From: Halomonas elongata
GTDB taxonomy: Bacteria; Pseudomonadota; Gammaproteobacteria; Pseudomonadales; Halomonadaceae
Direction of reading: 5' to 3'
Length of the DNA: 46,940 nt
Assembly (NCBI RefSeq): GCF_029081005.1
Contig: NZ_JAJQTQ010000030.1
Coordinates: 1-46,940, forward strand
This document shows positions 7,769-16,060 of this stretch, in pieces. Within the stretch, counting starts at the first letter, position 1, and the number at the start of each line of letters is the position of its first letter. A model generated the notes under the pieces. It made no database searches. It saw nothing but the letters and a program-made list of their open reading frames with translations, and was not told the DNA's origin. The translations under genes were made by a program, and so were the position numbers.

Positions 7769-9121
7769 ATGCAAAACAAGCTCAACAAGCTCACCGTCGC
7801 CGTGACCCTGGCGTCCGCCGTGCTGGCGTCCAGCCAGGTCGCCGCGTCGGGTTTCCAGGTTCGTGAACAGAGCGCCAAGGCGCTGGCCAACGCCATGGCC
7901 GGGGCGGCGGCCGGTGCCGAAGATGTCAGCTTCATGACCTATAACCCGGCGGCCATCGGTAACGTCGAAGGGACCCAGGTAGCCGGCGGCATTTCCTATA
8001 TCGATGCCAGCTTCGAACTGACCGATGCCTCGGCGAGCCCCGCTGGAATGCCTGTGAGCTATGATCGTGGCGGCTCTCGCGAGGGGGGCGAGGAGGCCTG
8101 GGTGCCGAGCTTCGCCTTCAAGACTCGGCTGAGCGACCAGTTCGATTTCGGTCTCTCGGTCTCGGCACCGTATGGCCTCTCGACGGAGTACGACAAGGAC
8201 TGGATCGGCCGTTATCATGCCGTCGAGACCGACCTGCAGACCATCGATATCCAGCCGACGCTGAACTATCGCGCCACCGATCGCCTCGACCTCGCCGTCG
8301 GGGTTCGAGCCCAGTATGCCGATGCCACCCTGTCCAATGCCATTGACCTCGGTGGCATGGGCGTCCGTGCCGGCCAGTTGCCGCCCTCGGCGATCGGCAA
8401 TGCCGATGGCATGGCCGAGGTGACCGGCGATGACTGGGGCTACGGCTACACCCTGGGGGCGCTGTTCCAGGCCACCGATCGTACCCGCCTGGGGATCAGC
8501 TATCGCTCCGAAGTGGATCTGACGCTGGATGGTGACGTCAATTACAGCGCCGACAACGCCACCGGGCAGCAGGTGCTGGCGGGTGCCCAGGCCATGGGGC
8601 AATTGCAGGACGCCGGCGGCAAGGCGGATCTGACCACGCCGGCCAACCTCAACTTCGGGGTCTATCATCAGTTGACCGACCGCTTCGCCCTGATGGCCAA
8701 CGCCGAATGGACCGAGTGGAGCAGTTTCGATGAGCTGGTCGTCGAATCGGGCGGTCAGGATTTGAGCACCACGTCGGAAAACTGGGACGACACCTGGGCC
8801 TTCTCGGTGGGGGCCAACTATCAGCTCAACCCACAGTGGATGCTGCGTGCGGGCCTGGGGATCGACGAGTCGCCAGTGCCGGACAGCGAGCATCGCACGC
8901 CGCGCGTGCCGGATGCCGATCGTCGCTGGGCGACGCTTGGCGCGACCTGGATGCCGACGCCTGATCTGGGCGTGACGGCCGGCTACATGCGGGTGTTCGG
9001 TGACGATGGCGACATCGACCAGTCCGGTGCCAAGCCCGAGAACGCCAGTCGCGGCGACCTGTCCGGGACCTATGAAGTCGATGCCAACGTCTTCGCCCTC
9101 TCGGTGGATTACCGCTTCTGA
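7769..9121 (+). CDS. FadL/OmpP1/TodX-family outer-membrane channel for hydrophobic compounds
   Basis: A 14-stranded outer-membrane barrel of the FadL family that takes up long-chain fatty acids or other hydrophobic molecules. It has 450 residues. A Sec signal peptide (about 1-27, ending QVAA) is followed by a mature start SGFQVREQS, resembling the FadL hatch N-terminus. The family NPA motif is in MTYNPAAIGN, and the last residue is Phe after alternating strand residues (DYRF), as usual for BAM substrates. AGGGA lies 9 nt before ATG 7769. The gene stands alone, with a PsrA-like site upstream and a strong terminator downstream. Fatty acid as substrate is inferred. Confidence 0.92.
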   Translation: MQNKLNKLTVAVTLASAVLASSQVAASGFQVREQSAKALANAMAGAAAGAEDVSFMTYNPAAIGNVEGTQVAGGISYIDASFELTDASASPAGMPVSYDRGGSREGGEEAWVPSFAFKTRLSDQFDFGLSVSAPYGLSTEYDKDWIGRYHAVETDLQTIDIQPTLNYRATDRLDLAVGVRAQYADATLSNAIDLGGMGVRAGQLPPSAIGNADGMAEVTGDDWGYGYTLGALFQATDRTRLGISYRSEVDLTLDGDVNYSADNATGQQVLAGAQAMGQLQDAGGKADLTTPANLNFGVYHQLTDRFALMANAEWTEWSSFDELVVESGGQDLSTTSENWDDTWAFSVGANYQLNPQWMLRAGLGIDESPVPDSEHRTPRVPDADRRWATLGATWMPTPDLGVTAGYMRVFGDDGDIDQSGAKPENASRGDLSGTYEVDANVFALSVDYRF

Positions 9122-9155
9122 CGCCGACTTCGCGCGACCTTCGCGCCTCGTGAAC

Positions 9156-9189
9156 ACGACAGGACCCGGCTGAGGCCGGGTCCTGTCGT
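9156..9189. terminator. Strong bidirectional terminator between fadL homologue and oppDF
   Basis: A perfect 15-bp stem (ACGACAGGACCCGGC at 9156-9170 with its complement at 9175-9189) closes a TGAG loop, followed on the plus strand by ATCGTTT. It lies between two convergent genes and could stop transcription from both sides. Confidence 0.85.
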
Positions 9190-9229
9190 ATCGTTTCCCG
9201 CTCCAGGCAGGGCCGGAGCGGGCCGGTCG

Positions 9230-10828
9230 TCAGGCGGCGTCGTCGACGAAGGCCGCCCGCATCAGCTCTCGGGTATAGGCGTCGCGCGGGTTGGCGAAGA
9301 TATTTTCGGTTGGGCCTTGTTCGACGACCTCGCCCGATTTCATCACCATCACGGTGTCGGCCAGGGCGCGAACCACCGCGAGATCGTGGCTGATGAACAG
9401 GTAGGTCAGGCCGTACTTCGCCTGGAGGTCGCGCAGCAGCTCGATCACCGTGACCTGCACCGAACGGTCGAGCGCCGAGGTCGGTTCGTCGAGCAGCAGG
9501 AACTCCGGCTTGAGCACCAGGGCGCGGGCGATGGCGATGCGCTGTCGCTGGCCGCCGGAGAACTCGTGGGGGTAGCGATTGCGCATCGCCGGGTCGAGCG
9601 CCACTTCCTGGAGGGCTTCGATGACCCGGCGTTCGCGTTGGCGCCGGTCGAGGACCGGCTGATGGACGCGCAGCCCTTCGCTGATGACTTCGCCGACGGT
9701 CAGGCGCGGGGAGAGCGAGCCGAAGGGGTCCTGGAAGACGACCTGCAGGCGCGAGCGCAGCGGGCGCATGCCCGCGCCATCCAGGGCGGTGAGGTCGCTG
9801 TCGTCGAAACGGATATCGCCACTGCTCTTGAGCAGGCGCAGCAAGGCGCGCCCCAGTGTCGACTTGCCGGATCCCGACTCGCCGACCACCCCGACGGTCT
9901 GGCCGCGCCGGATGGTCAGGTCGATGCCGCGTACCGCCTCAAAGTACTGGCTGGGGCGGAGCAGACGCTTCTTGAGGGCGAAGCGCACGCGAAGATCCCG
10001 CGCCTCCAGCAGGACCGGCGCGCTGTCCTCGACCGGCGATTTGCCGCCGCGGGGATCGGCATCGATCAGCATGCGCGTGTAGTCGTGTCGGGGATTGGTG
10101 AAGACCTCGGCGGTATCGCCGCGTTCCACCATCTCGCCGCGGCGCATGACGCAGACCCGGTCGGCGAAGTGCCGCACGATGCCCAGGTCATGGGTGATGA
10201 ACAGGATCGCCATGCCATAGCGGGCCTGCAGCGACTTGAGCAGTTGCAGTATCTGTGCCTGGACCGTGACATCCAGGGCCGTGGTGGGCTCGTCGGCGAT
10301 CAGCAGCTCCGGCTCGCAGGCCAGCGCCATGGCGATCATCACCCGCTGGCGCTGGCCGCCGGAAAGTTCGTGGGGATAGCTGTCGATGCGCCGCTCGGGC
10401 TCGGGGATGCCGACCTGCTCCAGCAGTTCGAGGGCATGGGTCCTGGCCTTGCGCCCCTTGGCCTTGTTGTGCCGGGTCAGGACCTCGATGATCTGGGCGC
10501 CGATCCGATGCAGCGGATTGAGCGAGGTCATCGGCTCCTGGAAGATCATCGAGATGGCATTGCCGCGGATGCGTCGCATGCGCCGCGGGGTGGCGGCGAG
10601 CAGGTCCTCGCCATGGAAACGGATCGCGCCGCGGGCCTGGGCCAGGTCGGGCAGCAGGCGCATGGCGGCAGTGGAGGAAACCGACTTGCCGGAGCCGGAT
10701 TCGCCGACCAGGGCCACCGTCTCGCCGGCCCGGATATCGAAGCTCACTCCCTTGACCGCCGGGACGGTGCCGTCGGGGAGCTGGAAGTCGACGCTCAGAT
10801 TGTCGATCTCGAGCAGGGTGTCGCTCAT
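9230..10828 (-). CDS. Fused oligopeptide ABC transporter ATP-binding protein (OppD-OppF type)
   Basis: Two ABC ATPase domains in one 532-residue chain energise peptide uptake from the cytoplasmic side. Domain 1 has Walker A GESGSGKS near residue 41, signature LSGGQ near 159 and Walker B LLIADEP. Domain 2 has a second GESGSGKS near 313, FSGGQ near 428 and LLLDEP. Each domain has the C-terminal extension with a short ...NPR.(D/A)YT motif typical of the Opp/Dpp subfamily. E. coli makes OppD and OppF separately; this fused arrangement resembles YejF. It starts 9 bp after oppC and is last in the operon. Confidence 0.94.
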   Translation of the reverse strand: MSDTLLEIDNLSVDFQLPDGTVPAVKGVSFDIRAGETVALVGESGSGKSVSSTAAMRLLPDLAQARGAIRFHGEDLLAATPRRMRRIRGNAISMIFQEPMTSLNPLHRIGAQIIEVLTRHNKAKGRKARTHALELLEQVGIPEPERRIDSYPHELSGGQRQRVMIAMALACEPELLIADEPTTALDVTVQAQILQLLKSLQARYGMAILFITHDLGIVRHFADRVCVMRRGEMVERGDTAEVFTNPRHDYTRMLIDADPRGGKSPVEDSAPVLLEARDLRVRFALKKRLLRPSQYFEAVRGIDLTIRRGQTVGVVGESGSGKSTLGRALLRLLKSSGDIRFDDSDLTALDGAGMRPLRSRLQVVFQDPFGSLSPRLTVGEVISEGLRVHQPVLDRRQRERRVIEALQEVALDPAMRNRYPHEFSGGQRQRIAIARALVLKPEFLLLDEPTSALDRSVQVTVIELLRDLQAKYGLTYLFISHDLAVVRALADTVMVMKSGEVVEQGPTENIFANPRDAYTRELMRAAFVDDAA

Positions 10829-10837
10829 GGCGTCCTC

Positions 10838-11764
10838 CTAGCGGGTCTTGGGATCCAGGGCGTCGCGCAATCCATCGCCCAGGAAGTTGAGACAGAACAG
10901 CGTCGCCGCCAGGAATACCGAGGGCACCAGCAGCATCCAGGGCGCGCTCTGCATCATGTCGGTGCCTTCCGAGATCAATACCCCCCAACTGGTCAGCGGT
11001 TCCTGCACGCCGAGGCCGAGGAACGACAGGAAACTCTCGAGCAGGATGACCTTGGGCACCGTGAGAGTGACATAGACGATCACCGGACCGATGGCATTGG
11101 GGATCAGGTGGCGGGTGACGATTCTTGAGTCGCGCACGCCCAGGGCGTGGGCCGCCTCGATGAACTCGCGTTGCTTGAGCGCCAGGGTCTGACCGCGCAC
11201 GATGCGCGCCATGTCCAGCCACTCCACGGCACCGATGGCGGCGTAGATCAGCAGAATGTTGCGGCCGAACACCACCATCAGCAGGATCACCAGGAACATG
11301 AAGGGCAGCGAGTACATGATGTCGACGAAGCGCATCATGACGTTGTCCACCCGGCCGCCGAGATAGCCGGAGATGGCGCCGTAGAGCACGCCGATCACCA
11401 GGCTGACGAGGCTCGCCACCAGTGCCACCGACAGCGATACCCGGCCGCCGTACAGGGTGCGGGTGAGCAGGTCGCGGCCATTGGCGTCGGTGCCGAGGAA
11501 GTGACCGCCCTCGAGGCTCGGCGAGGCGGTGAAGGCGTTCCAGTCGACTTCCGACAGTCCCCAGGGCAGGACATAGGGACCGAACAGGCACGTCAGGGTG
11601 ATCACGATCAGCATCACCAGGCTGACCATGGCTGCGCGATTCTGCTTGAGCCGCCGCCAGGCATCACGCGTCAGACTCTCGCCGGCGGCCGGCGCCGCGT
11701 CCGGACCGAGGTCATCGGCCGTGGCGTGGCGGTCGCCGTCGTAGGAAAGGGGGTCAGTGGTCAT
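10838..11764 (-). CDS. oppC: Oligopeptide ABC transporter permease OppC
   Basis: An inner-membrane permease subunit of 308 residues, close to E. coli OppC in length and sequence. The cytoplasmic N-terminus is followed by RRLKQNRAAMVSLVML, the first membrane segment, then the GTDANGRDLLTR motif of this family and five further segments. The EAA coupling loop reads EFIEAAHALGVRDSRIVTRH, the site that contacts the ATPase. The C-terminus LGDGLRDALDPKTR is typical of OppC/DppC. It lies 20 bp after oppB and 9 bp before the ATPase gene. Confidence 0.95.
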   Translation of the reverse strand: MTTDPLSYDGDRHATADDLGPDAAPAAGESLTRDAWRRLKQNRAAMVSLVMLIVITLTCLFGPYVLPWGLSEVDWNAFTASPSLEGGHFLGTDANGRDLLTRTLYGGRVSLSVALVASLVSLVIGVLYGAISGYLGGRVDNVMMRFVDIMYSLPFMFLVILLMVVFGRNILLIYAAIGAVEWLDMARIVRGQTLALKQREFIEAAHALGVRDSRIVTRHLIPNAIGPVIVYVTLTVPKVILLESFLSFLGLGVQEPLTSWGVLISEGTDMMQSAPWMLLVPSVFLAATLFCLNFLGDGLRDALDPKTR

Positions 11765-11784
11765 GGCTATCCGCTCCCTGCGGG

Positions 11785-12711
11785 TCAGTCGTCATGGCGG
11801 ATCTGCGGATCCAGCGCGGAGTAGATCAGGTCGACGAGCAGGTTCATCAGCACGATCAGGGCGCCGTAGAACACCACCGTGCCCATCACCAGGGTGTAGT
11901 CGCGGTTGAGCGCGCCCTGCACGAAGTAGCGACCGATGCCGGGAATGCCGAAGATCTGCTCGATCACCACCGAGCCGGTGATGATCCCGGCGACGGCCGG
12001 GCCGAGGTAGGACGTTACCGGCAGCAACGCCGGACGCAGGGCGTGGCGCCAGATGACCTGGGACTCGGCCAGTCCCTTGGCCCGGGCCGTGCGGATGTAG
12101 TGACTGCCCAGCACCTCGATCATGCTGGCGCGCATCATCCTCGCGATGTAGGCGACCTGCTGGATCGACAGGGCGGCGACCGGCAGCACCAGGTTGGGCA
12201 GGGCACCACCGTTCCAGCCGCCGGCCGGCAGCCAGGCCAGCAGCACGCCGAACACCAGCGCCAGGATCGGGGCGATGACGAAGTTGGGAATCGCGATGCC
12301 GGCCAGGGCTGTGCCCATCACCAGGTAATCGATGGTCGAGTTGCGCTTCAGTGCGGCGATCACGCCCAGCGGCAGGCCGAGCAACAGGGCCAGCAGGATC
12401 GCCAGCCCGCCGATCTCCAGGCTGACCGGGAAACCCTGCATGATCAGCTCGGTGACCGAGAAGTCCTTGTACTTGAAGGAAGGGCCGAAGTCGCCCTGCA
12501 GCAGGTTGCCCATGTAGCGCAGGTACTGCATCGGCAGGGGCTCGTCCAGATGATAGGCGGCCATCAGGTTGGCCTCGATCTCCGGCGGCAGGGCCCGCTC
12601 GCCGTCGAAGGGACCCCCGGGCGCGATGCGCATCAAGAAGAACGAGATGGTGATCACGATCAGCATCGTGGGAATGGCCTGCAGCAGCCGTTTCAGCGTA
12701 TAGCTCAGCAT
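11785..12711 (-). CDS. oppB: Oligopeptide ABC transporter permease OppB
   Basis: The inner-membrane partner of OppC, 308 residues. The N-terminus MLSYTLKRLLQAIPTMLIVI is a family signature with the first membrane helix, followed by MRIAPGGPFDGER and GDFGPSFKYKD, both matching OppB. The EAA loop reads YIRTARAKGLAESQVIWRHA. The C-terminus ends with a stretch like IYSALDPQIR. The start ATG 12711 follows a weak GGAGG-type site on the minus strand. Upstream, the first 57 bp hold no gene, then comes the relic tail of a second binding protein, then oppA. Confidence 0.95.
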   Translation of the reverse strand: MLSYTLKRLLQAIPTMLIVITISFFLMRIAPGGPFDGERALPPEIEANLMAAYHLDEPLPMQYLRYMGNLLQGDFGPSFKYKDFSVTELIMQGFPVSLEIGGLAILLALLLGLPLGVIAALKRNSTIDYLVMGTALAGIAIPNFVIAPILALVFGVLLAWLPAGGWNGGALPNLVLPVAALSIQQVAYIARMMRASMIEVLGSHYIRTARAKGLAESQVIWRHALRPALLPVTSYLGPAVAGIITGSVVIEQIFGIPGIGRYFVQGALNRDYTLVMGTVVFYGALIVLMNLLVDLIYSALDPQIRHDD

Positions 12712-12768
12712 GACGGCCTCCGGGGCATGGGCCGATGATATGGGATGGCAAGACGGAAAGTCACGGTG

Positions 12769-12864
12769 CTAGTCCTCGAGCTGGATGTAGCGCAGTGGGT
12801 GAATGTCGATGGCGCTGGTCTGCCATCCCTGGACCTCGGGAGTGACCAGGTTGAGCGCAGACAT
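12769..12864 (-). pseudogene. Relic C-terminal tail of a second OppA-like binding protein
   Basis: The minus-strand frame ending at TAG 12771-12769 reads ALNLVTPEVQGWQ then TSAIDIHPLRYIQLED. This aligns with the last residues of the intact OppA, RNLVNPAITGWE then DNVEDDHPSRWISFEQ: the N-L-V-x-P, GW and HPxR(Y/W)I positions coincide. Only about 30 codons remain. An ATG at 12864 is in frame but has no properly spaced ribosome-binding site. It is best read as the remains of a tandem oppA paralogue lost by deletion, since many bacteria carry two such genes before oppB. Confidence 0.75.
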
Positions 12865-12870
12865 GACGGC

Positions 12871-12899
12871 AAGGCGCGCTCCGCAGGGGAGCGCGCCTT
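12871..12899 (-). terminator. Hairpin between oppA and the rest of the opp operon
   Basis: A perfect 12-bp stem (AAGGCGCGCTCC at 12871-12882 with its complement at 12888-12899, 5-nt loop) lies 14 bp after the oppA stop. Only a short TTGCC follows on the minus strand. Hairpins at this place in opp operons usually act as partial terminators or mRNA stabilisers that keep the binding protein more abundant than the permease; that role is inferred. Confidence 0.7.
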
Positions 12900-12913
12900 T
12901 CACAGCCGGAAAG

Positions 12914-14497
12914 TCACTGCTCGAACGAGATCCAGCGTGAGGGATGATCGTCCTCGACGTTGTCTTCCCAGCCGGTGATGGCCGGGTTCACCAGGTTGCG
13001 CGACACGTAATAGAGCAGCGGCAGGACCGCGTAATCGTTCAGTGCCGTCTGTTCGGCCTGCTCGAGAAGGGTTTCGCGTTCGTCGGCGTCCAGAGTGCGG
13101 GCGGCCTGGTCCGTCAGATCGTCGAACTCGGCATTGGAGTAGGCGCCGTAGTTGTTGCCGACCCCGCTGTGCAGCAGGCTGAGGAAATTCTCGGCGTCGT
13201 TGTAGTCGGCGATCCAGCCGGCCCGGGCGATGTCGAAGTCACCCTCGGCGATGGTCTGGTAGTGCACCGTGGCTTCCGAATTGATCATCTCGATCTCGAC
13301 GCCCAGCGGACGCCACATGGCGGCCAGGGCGACGGCGATCTTCTTGTGCTCGTCGTTGGTGTTGTAGCGCAGGCGAAGGTTCAGCGGGTTGTCGGGGCCA
13401 TGGCCGGCCTCGGCGAGCAGTTGCCTGGCGCGTTCCATGCGCTCGTCCATGTCGCCTTCCTGCGGCATCTTCTGGACGTCGTAATGGTGGATGCCCTCGG
13501 GCACGAAGGAACGTGAAGGCAGGAAGGTGCCGCCCATGATCTGCTCGGAGAGCACCTTGCGGCGCACCACGAGACTGAGCGCCTTGCGGACCTTCGGATC
13601 GGCGGTCGGGTGGTCTTCGCGGTGGTTGAAGACGTAGTAGTAGCTGCCCAGGTAGGGCGCCATATGGGTGGCGTCGGGCAGTTCTTCCTGAAGCATGCCG
13701 TACATGCTGGAGGAGTACTCGCGCATGATGTCCAGCTCGCCGGAGCGGAAGCGCGAGACGCCGGCGTTGCGATCCTCGACCGTGTAGTAGTTGACCTCGT
13801 CCAGCGCGACCTCGTCGGCATCGTAGTACTCGGGGTTGCGGCTCACGGTGATACGCGACTGCGAGATCCACTCCTCGGGCGTGAAGGCCCCGTTGGTGAC
13901 GATGTTGTCCAGTTTTACCCAGTCCTTCCCGTATTCCTCGATGGCGTGCTTGGGGGCCGGATAGGCGGTGTAGTGGGTCAGCAACTGGATGAAGTAGGGC
14001 GTGGGCGCCGTGAGCTCGACCTGGAAGGTACGGCCGTCGTCGAGGGAGGCCACGCCCAGGGCATCCAGGGACTTCTCGCCGGTGTTGACCGCTTCGGCGC
14101 CTACCACGGGATAGAGCATGTAGGCGTACTTGGAGGCATTCTGCGGGTCGAGCAGATGTTGCCATCCGAACACGAAGTCCTCGGCAGTGACTGGTTCACC
14201 ATCGGACCAGGCGGCGTCTTCGCGCAGGTGGAAGGTGTAGGTCCTGCCGTCGTCGGAGACGTCCCAGGACGTCGCCATGCCGGGCAGCACCTCGCCGTCC
14301 GGGGACTTCTTGACCAGGCCCTCGTAGACGTCCATCAGGACCTGGGACTCCCAGATACCGCCGGCTACCTGAGACGTATCGAAGGAGGCGAGTTCACCGG
14401 TGACGCCCATGTCGAGGGTCTGTGCTGCCACGGGTGACGCCAGCAGGGCAGAAGCGAGCGCGATGGCGCCCGCCAGGGGGGTACGATTCTGAGTCAT
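12914..14497 (-). CDS. oppA: Periplasmic oligopeptide-binding protein OppA
   Basis: A family 5 solute-binding protein of 527 residues that captures peptides in the periplasm for the OppBC-ATPase complex. A Sec signal peptide ends near PVAAQ (residue about 26) and has no lipobox, so the protein is soluble. The body shows typical features: YEGLVKKSPDGEVLPGMATSW, the family signature GRTYTFHLREDAAWSDGEPV and the ligand-domain stretch FVPEGIHHYDVQ. ATG 14497 is preceded by a GGGAAGAG-type site. A perfect palindrome lies about 90-110 bp upstream. A relic of a sister gene follows. Peptide specificity is unknown. Confidence 0.95.
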   Translation of the reverse strand: MTQNRTPLAGAIALASALLASPVAAQTLDMGVTGELASFDTSQVAGGIWESQVLMDVYEGLVKKSPDGEVLPGMATSWDVSDDGRTYTFHLREDAAWSDGEPVTAEDFVFGWQHLLDPQNASKYAYMLYPVVGAEAVNTGEKSLDALGVASLDDGRTFQVELTAPTPYFIQLLTHYTAYPAPKHAIEEYGKDWVKLDNIVTNGAFTPEEWISQSRITVSRNPEYYDADEVALDEVNYYTVEDRNAGVSRFRSGELDIMREYSSSMYGMLQEELPDATHMAPYLGSYYYVFNHREDHPTADPKVRKALSLVVRRKVLSEQIMGGTFLPSRSFVPEGIHHYDVQKMPQEGDMDERMERARQLLAEAGHGPDNPLNLRLRYNTNDEHKKIAVALAAMWRPLGVEIEMINSEATVHYQTIAEGDFDIARAGWIADYNDAENFLSLLHSGVGNNYGAYSNAEFDDLTDQAARTLDADERETLLEQAEQTALNDYAVLPLLYYVSRNLVNPAITGWEDNVEDDHPSRWISFEQ

Positions 14498-14584
14498 GGA
14501 TCTCTTCCCTGACGTTGTTGTTGTCGGTCGGCATGGTGCTTCGATGCCATCCTTCCTGACCTTCGTGCGGCTCAGAAGAGAAGT

Positions 14585-14604
14585 CCATGTGAAATTTCAC
14601 ATGG
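14585..14604. promoter_or_regulatory. Perfect 20-bp palindrome in the oppA-prfB intergenic region
   Basis: The half-site CCATGTGAAA is followed directly by its exact reverse complement TTTCACATGG. Upstream of it on the minus strand is an A/T-rich TATGTAAT that could be the -10 of the opp promoter. That would put the palindrome over the start of transcription, as expected for a repressor operator. The regulator is unknown. The inner TGTGA and TCACA resemble a CRP half-site pair, but with 4 bp between them instead of 6. Confidence 0.65.
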
Positions 14605-14729
14605 CGTATTACATATCATGCATGAGCCCGATACGGCGCCGGTCGAACGGAGGGAGACCTGGCTTGCCGATGGATCGGCTCCGAGCGATGCCCTCATCTG
14701 CCAGCGTCCCGGGGAGAGTCCGGGACGGG

Positions 14730-14758
14730 ATGACGCTGTGCGGGCATTTGGCTACAAT
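14730..14758 (+). promoter_or_regulatory. Probable sigma-70 promoter of prfB
   Basis: ATGACG (14730-14735) and TACAAT (14753-14758) are 17 bp apart, with 5 of 6 consensus bases in the -10 box. The transcript would start about 60 nt before prfB. A perfect 7-bp hairpin (CCGCCGG 14775-14781, CCGGCGG 14789-14795) falls in the predicted leader. With the palindrome at 14585-14604, this is what the 327-bp oppA-prfB gap holds. Confidence 0.6.
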
Positions 14759-14824
14759 GCCTCTCTTTTCCCTGCCGCCGGGACACGTCCGGCGGACATT
14801 TCACTGCGGAATCAGGCGAACGCC

Positions 14825-15923
14825 ATGCAGGAAGTCAATCCCATCAACCACCTCATCAAGGACCTGTCTGAGCGGACAGATGTCCTGAGGGGGTATCTTT
14901 GACTATGCCGAGAAGAAGGAACGGCTAGAGGAAGTCACTCGCGAGCTCGAGGATCCCGACGTCTGGAGCGACCCGGACCATGCCCAGAAACTGGGCAAGG
15001 AACGGGCGACCCTGGAGATGGTGGTCGAGACCATCGACACGCTGGAACGCGGCCTGAACGACAGCCGTGACCTGCTCGAGCTGGCCGAGATGGAAGAAGA
15101 TACGGATACCGTCGACGAGGTGAGCCGGGAGCTGGAGAACCTCCAGGCCAATCTCGAGAAACTCGAGTTCCGGCGCATGTTCGCCGGCGAGATGGATCCC
15201 AACAACGCCTATCTGGACATTCAGGCGGGGTCGGGCGGCACCGAGGCCCAGGACTGGGCCAACATGCTGCTGCGCATGTACCTGCGCTGGGCCGAGCATC
15301 ATGGCTTCAAGGCCGATCTCATCGAATTGTCCGCCGGCGACGTGGCGGGCATCAAGTCGGCCACGGTGCATCTGCAGGGCGAATATGCCTTCGGCTGGCT
15401 GCGCACCGAGACCGGTGTGCATCGGCTGGTGCGCAAGAGCCCCTTCGACTCCGGTGGGCGGCGGCATACCTCCTTCGCCTCGGTATTTCTGTCGCCGGAA
15501 GTCGATGACAGCTTCGAGGTCGAGATCAACCCGTCGGATCTGCGCGTCGACACCTATCGTTCCAGTGGCGCCGGCGGTCAGCACGTCAACACCACCGACT
15601 CGGCGGTGCGGATCACCCACGAGCCGACCGGCATCGTGGTGGCCTGTCAGAGCCAGCGCAGCCAGCACGCCAACCGCGACTTCGCCATGAAACAGCTCAG
15701 GGCGAAGCTGTGGGAACACGAGATGGACAAGCGCAATGCCGCCAAGCAGGCCGCCGAAGATTCCAAGGCCGATATCGGCTGGGGCAGCCAGATCCGTTCC
15801 TACGTGCTGGATGACCAGCGCATCAAGGACCTGCGTACCGGTGTCCAGTCGAGCAGCTGCGAGAAGGTGCTGGACGGGGACCTGGATCAGTACATCATCG
15901 CCAGTTTGAAGCAGGGGCTCTGA
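14825..15923 (+). CDS. prfB: Peptide chain release factor 2, with programmed +1 frameshift
   Basis: RF2 recognises UGA and UAA and releases the finished peptide. The gene is in two frames. Codons 1-25 run from ATG 14825 to CTT at 14897-14899 and meet an in-frame TGA at 14900-14902. Skipping T14900 continues with GAC TAT GCC to the stop at 15921-15923. The joined product has 365 residues, the E. coli RF2 length. The shift site is canonical: an internal Shine-Dalgarno AGGGGG (14888-14893), TAT spacer, slippery CTT, then TGAC. This gives autoregulation, since low RF2 makes the ribosome shift. The GGQ catalytic motif lies in [16 protein letters not shown]. lysS follows, as in many gammaproteobacteria. 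Confidence 0.98.
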
Positions 15924-16040
15924 AGCGCCGCGAGCCCTGGGAAGCGAGCTACGAGAAGCGAATCGCGAGAAACGAGATGCGAAACCCGAAAACCCAGCTC
16001 GTAGCTCGAAGCCCGTCGCTCGCAACCCGAAGCCCGAAGT
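15921..16040. repeat. Heptad array with inverted blocks between prfB and lysS
   Basis: The gap is built of degenerate 7-bp units. The first half reads GCGAGCT, ACGAGAA, GCGAATC, GCGAGAA, ACGAGAT. The second half is reverse-oriented: AGCTCGT, AGCTCGA, AGCCCGT, CGCTCGC, AACCCGA, AGCCCGA. An 11-bp perfect stem joins 15945-15955 (CGAGCTACGAG) with 15998-16008. It lies within a two-gene transcription unit and has no T-tract, so it may affect mRNA stability or be a neutral repeat. Confidence 0.8.
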
Positions 16041-16060
16041 CCACTCTTACAGGTAGCAAT

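Noticed and set aside
14585..14604. CRP-binding site
   Set aside because: TGTGA and TCACA are 4 bp apart; CRP needs 6, so the match is only superficial.
14618..14902. A separate 94-codon gene ending at TGA 14902
   Set aside because: Its last 25 codons are the first part of prfB read before the programmed frameshift; the upstream part is promoter and leader.
15977..16060. N-terminal extension of LysS from ATG 15977
   Set aside because: The 28 extra residues are translated heptad repeat and are not part of the family.
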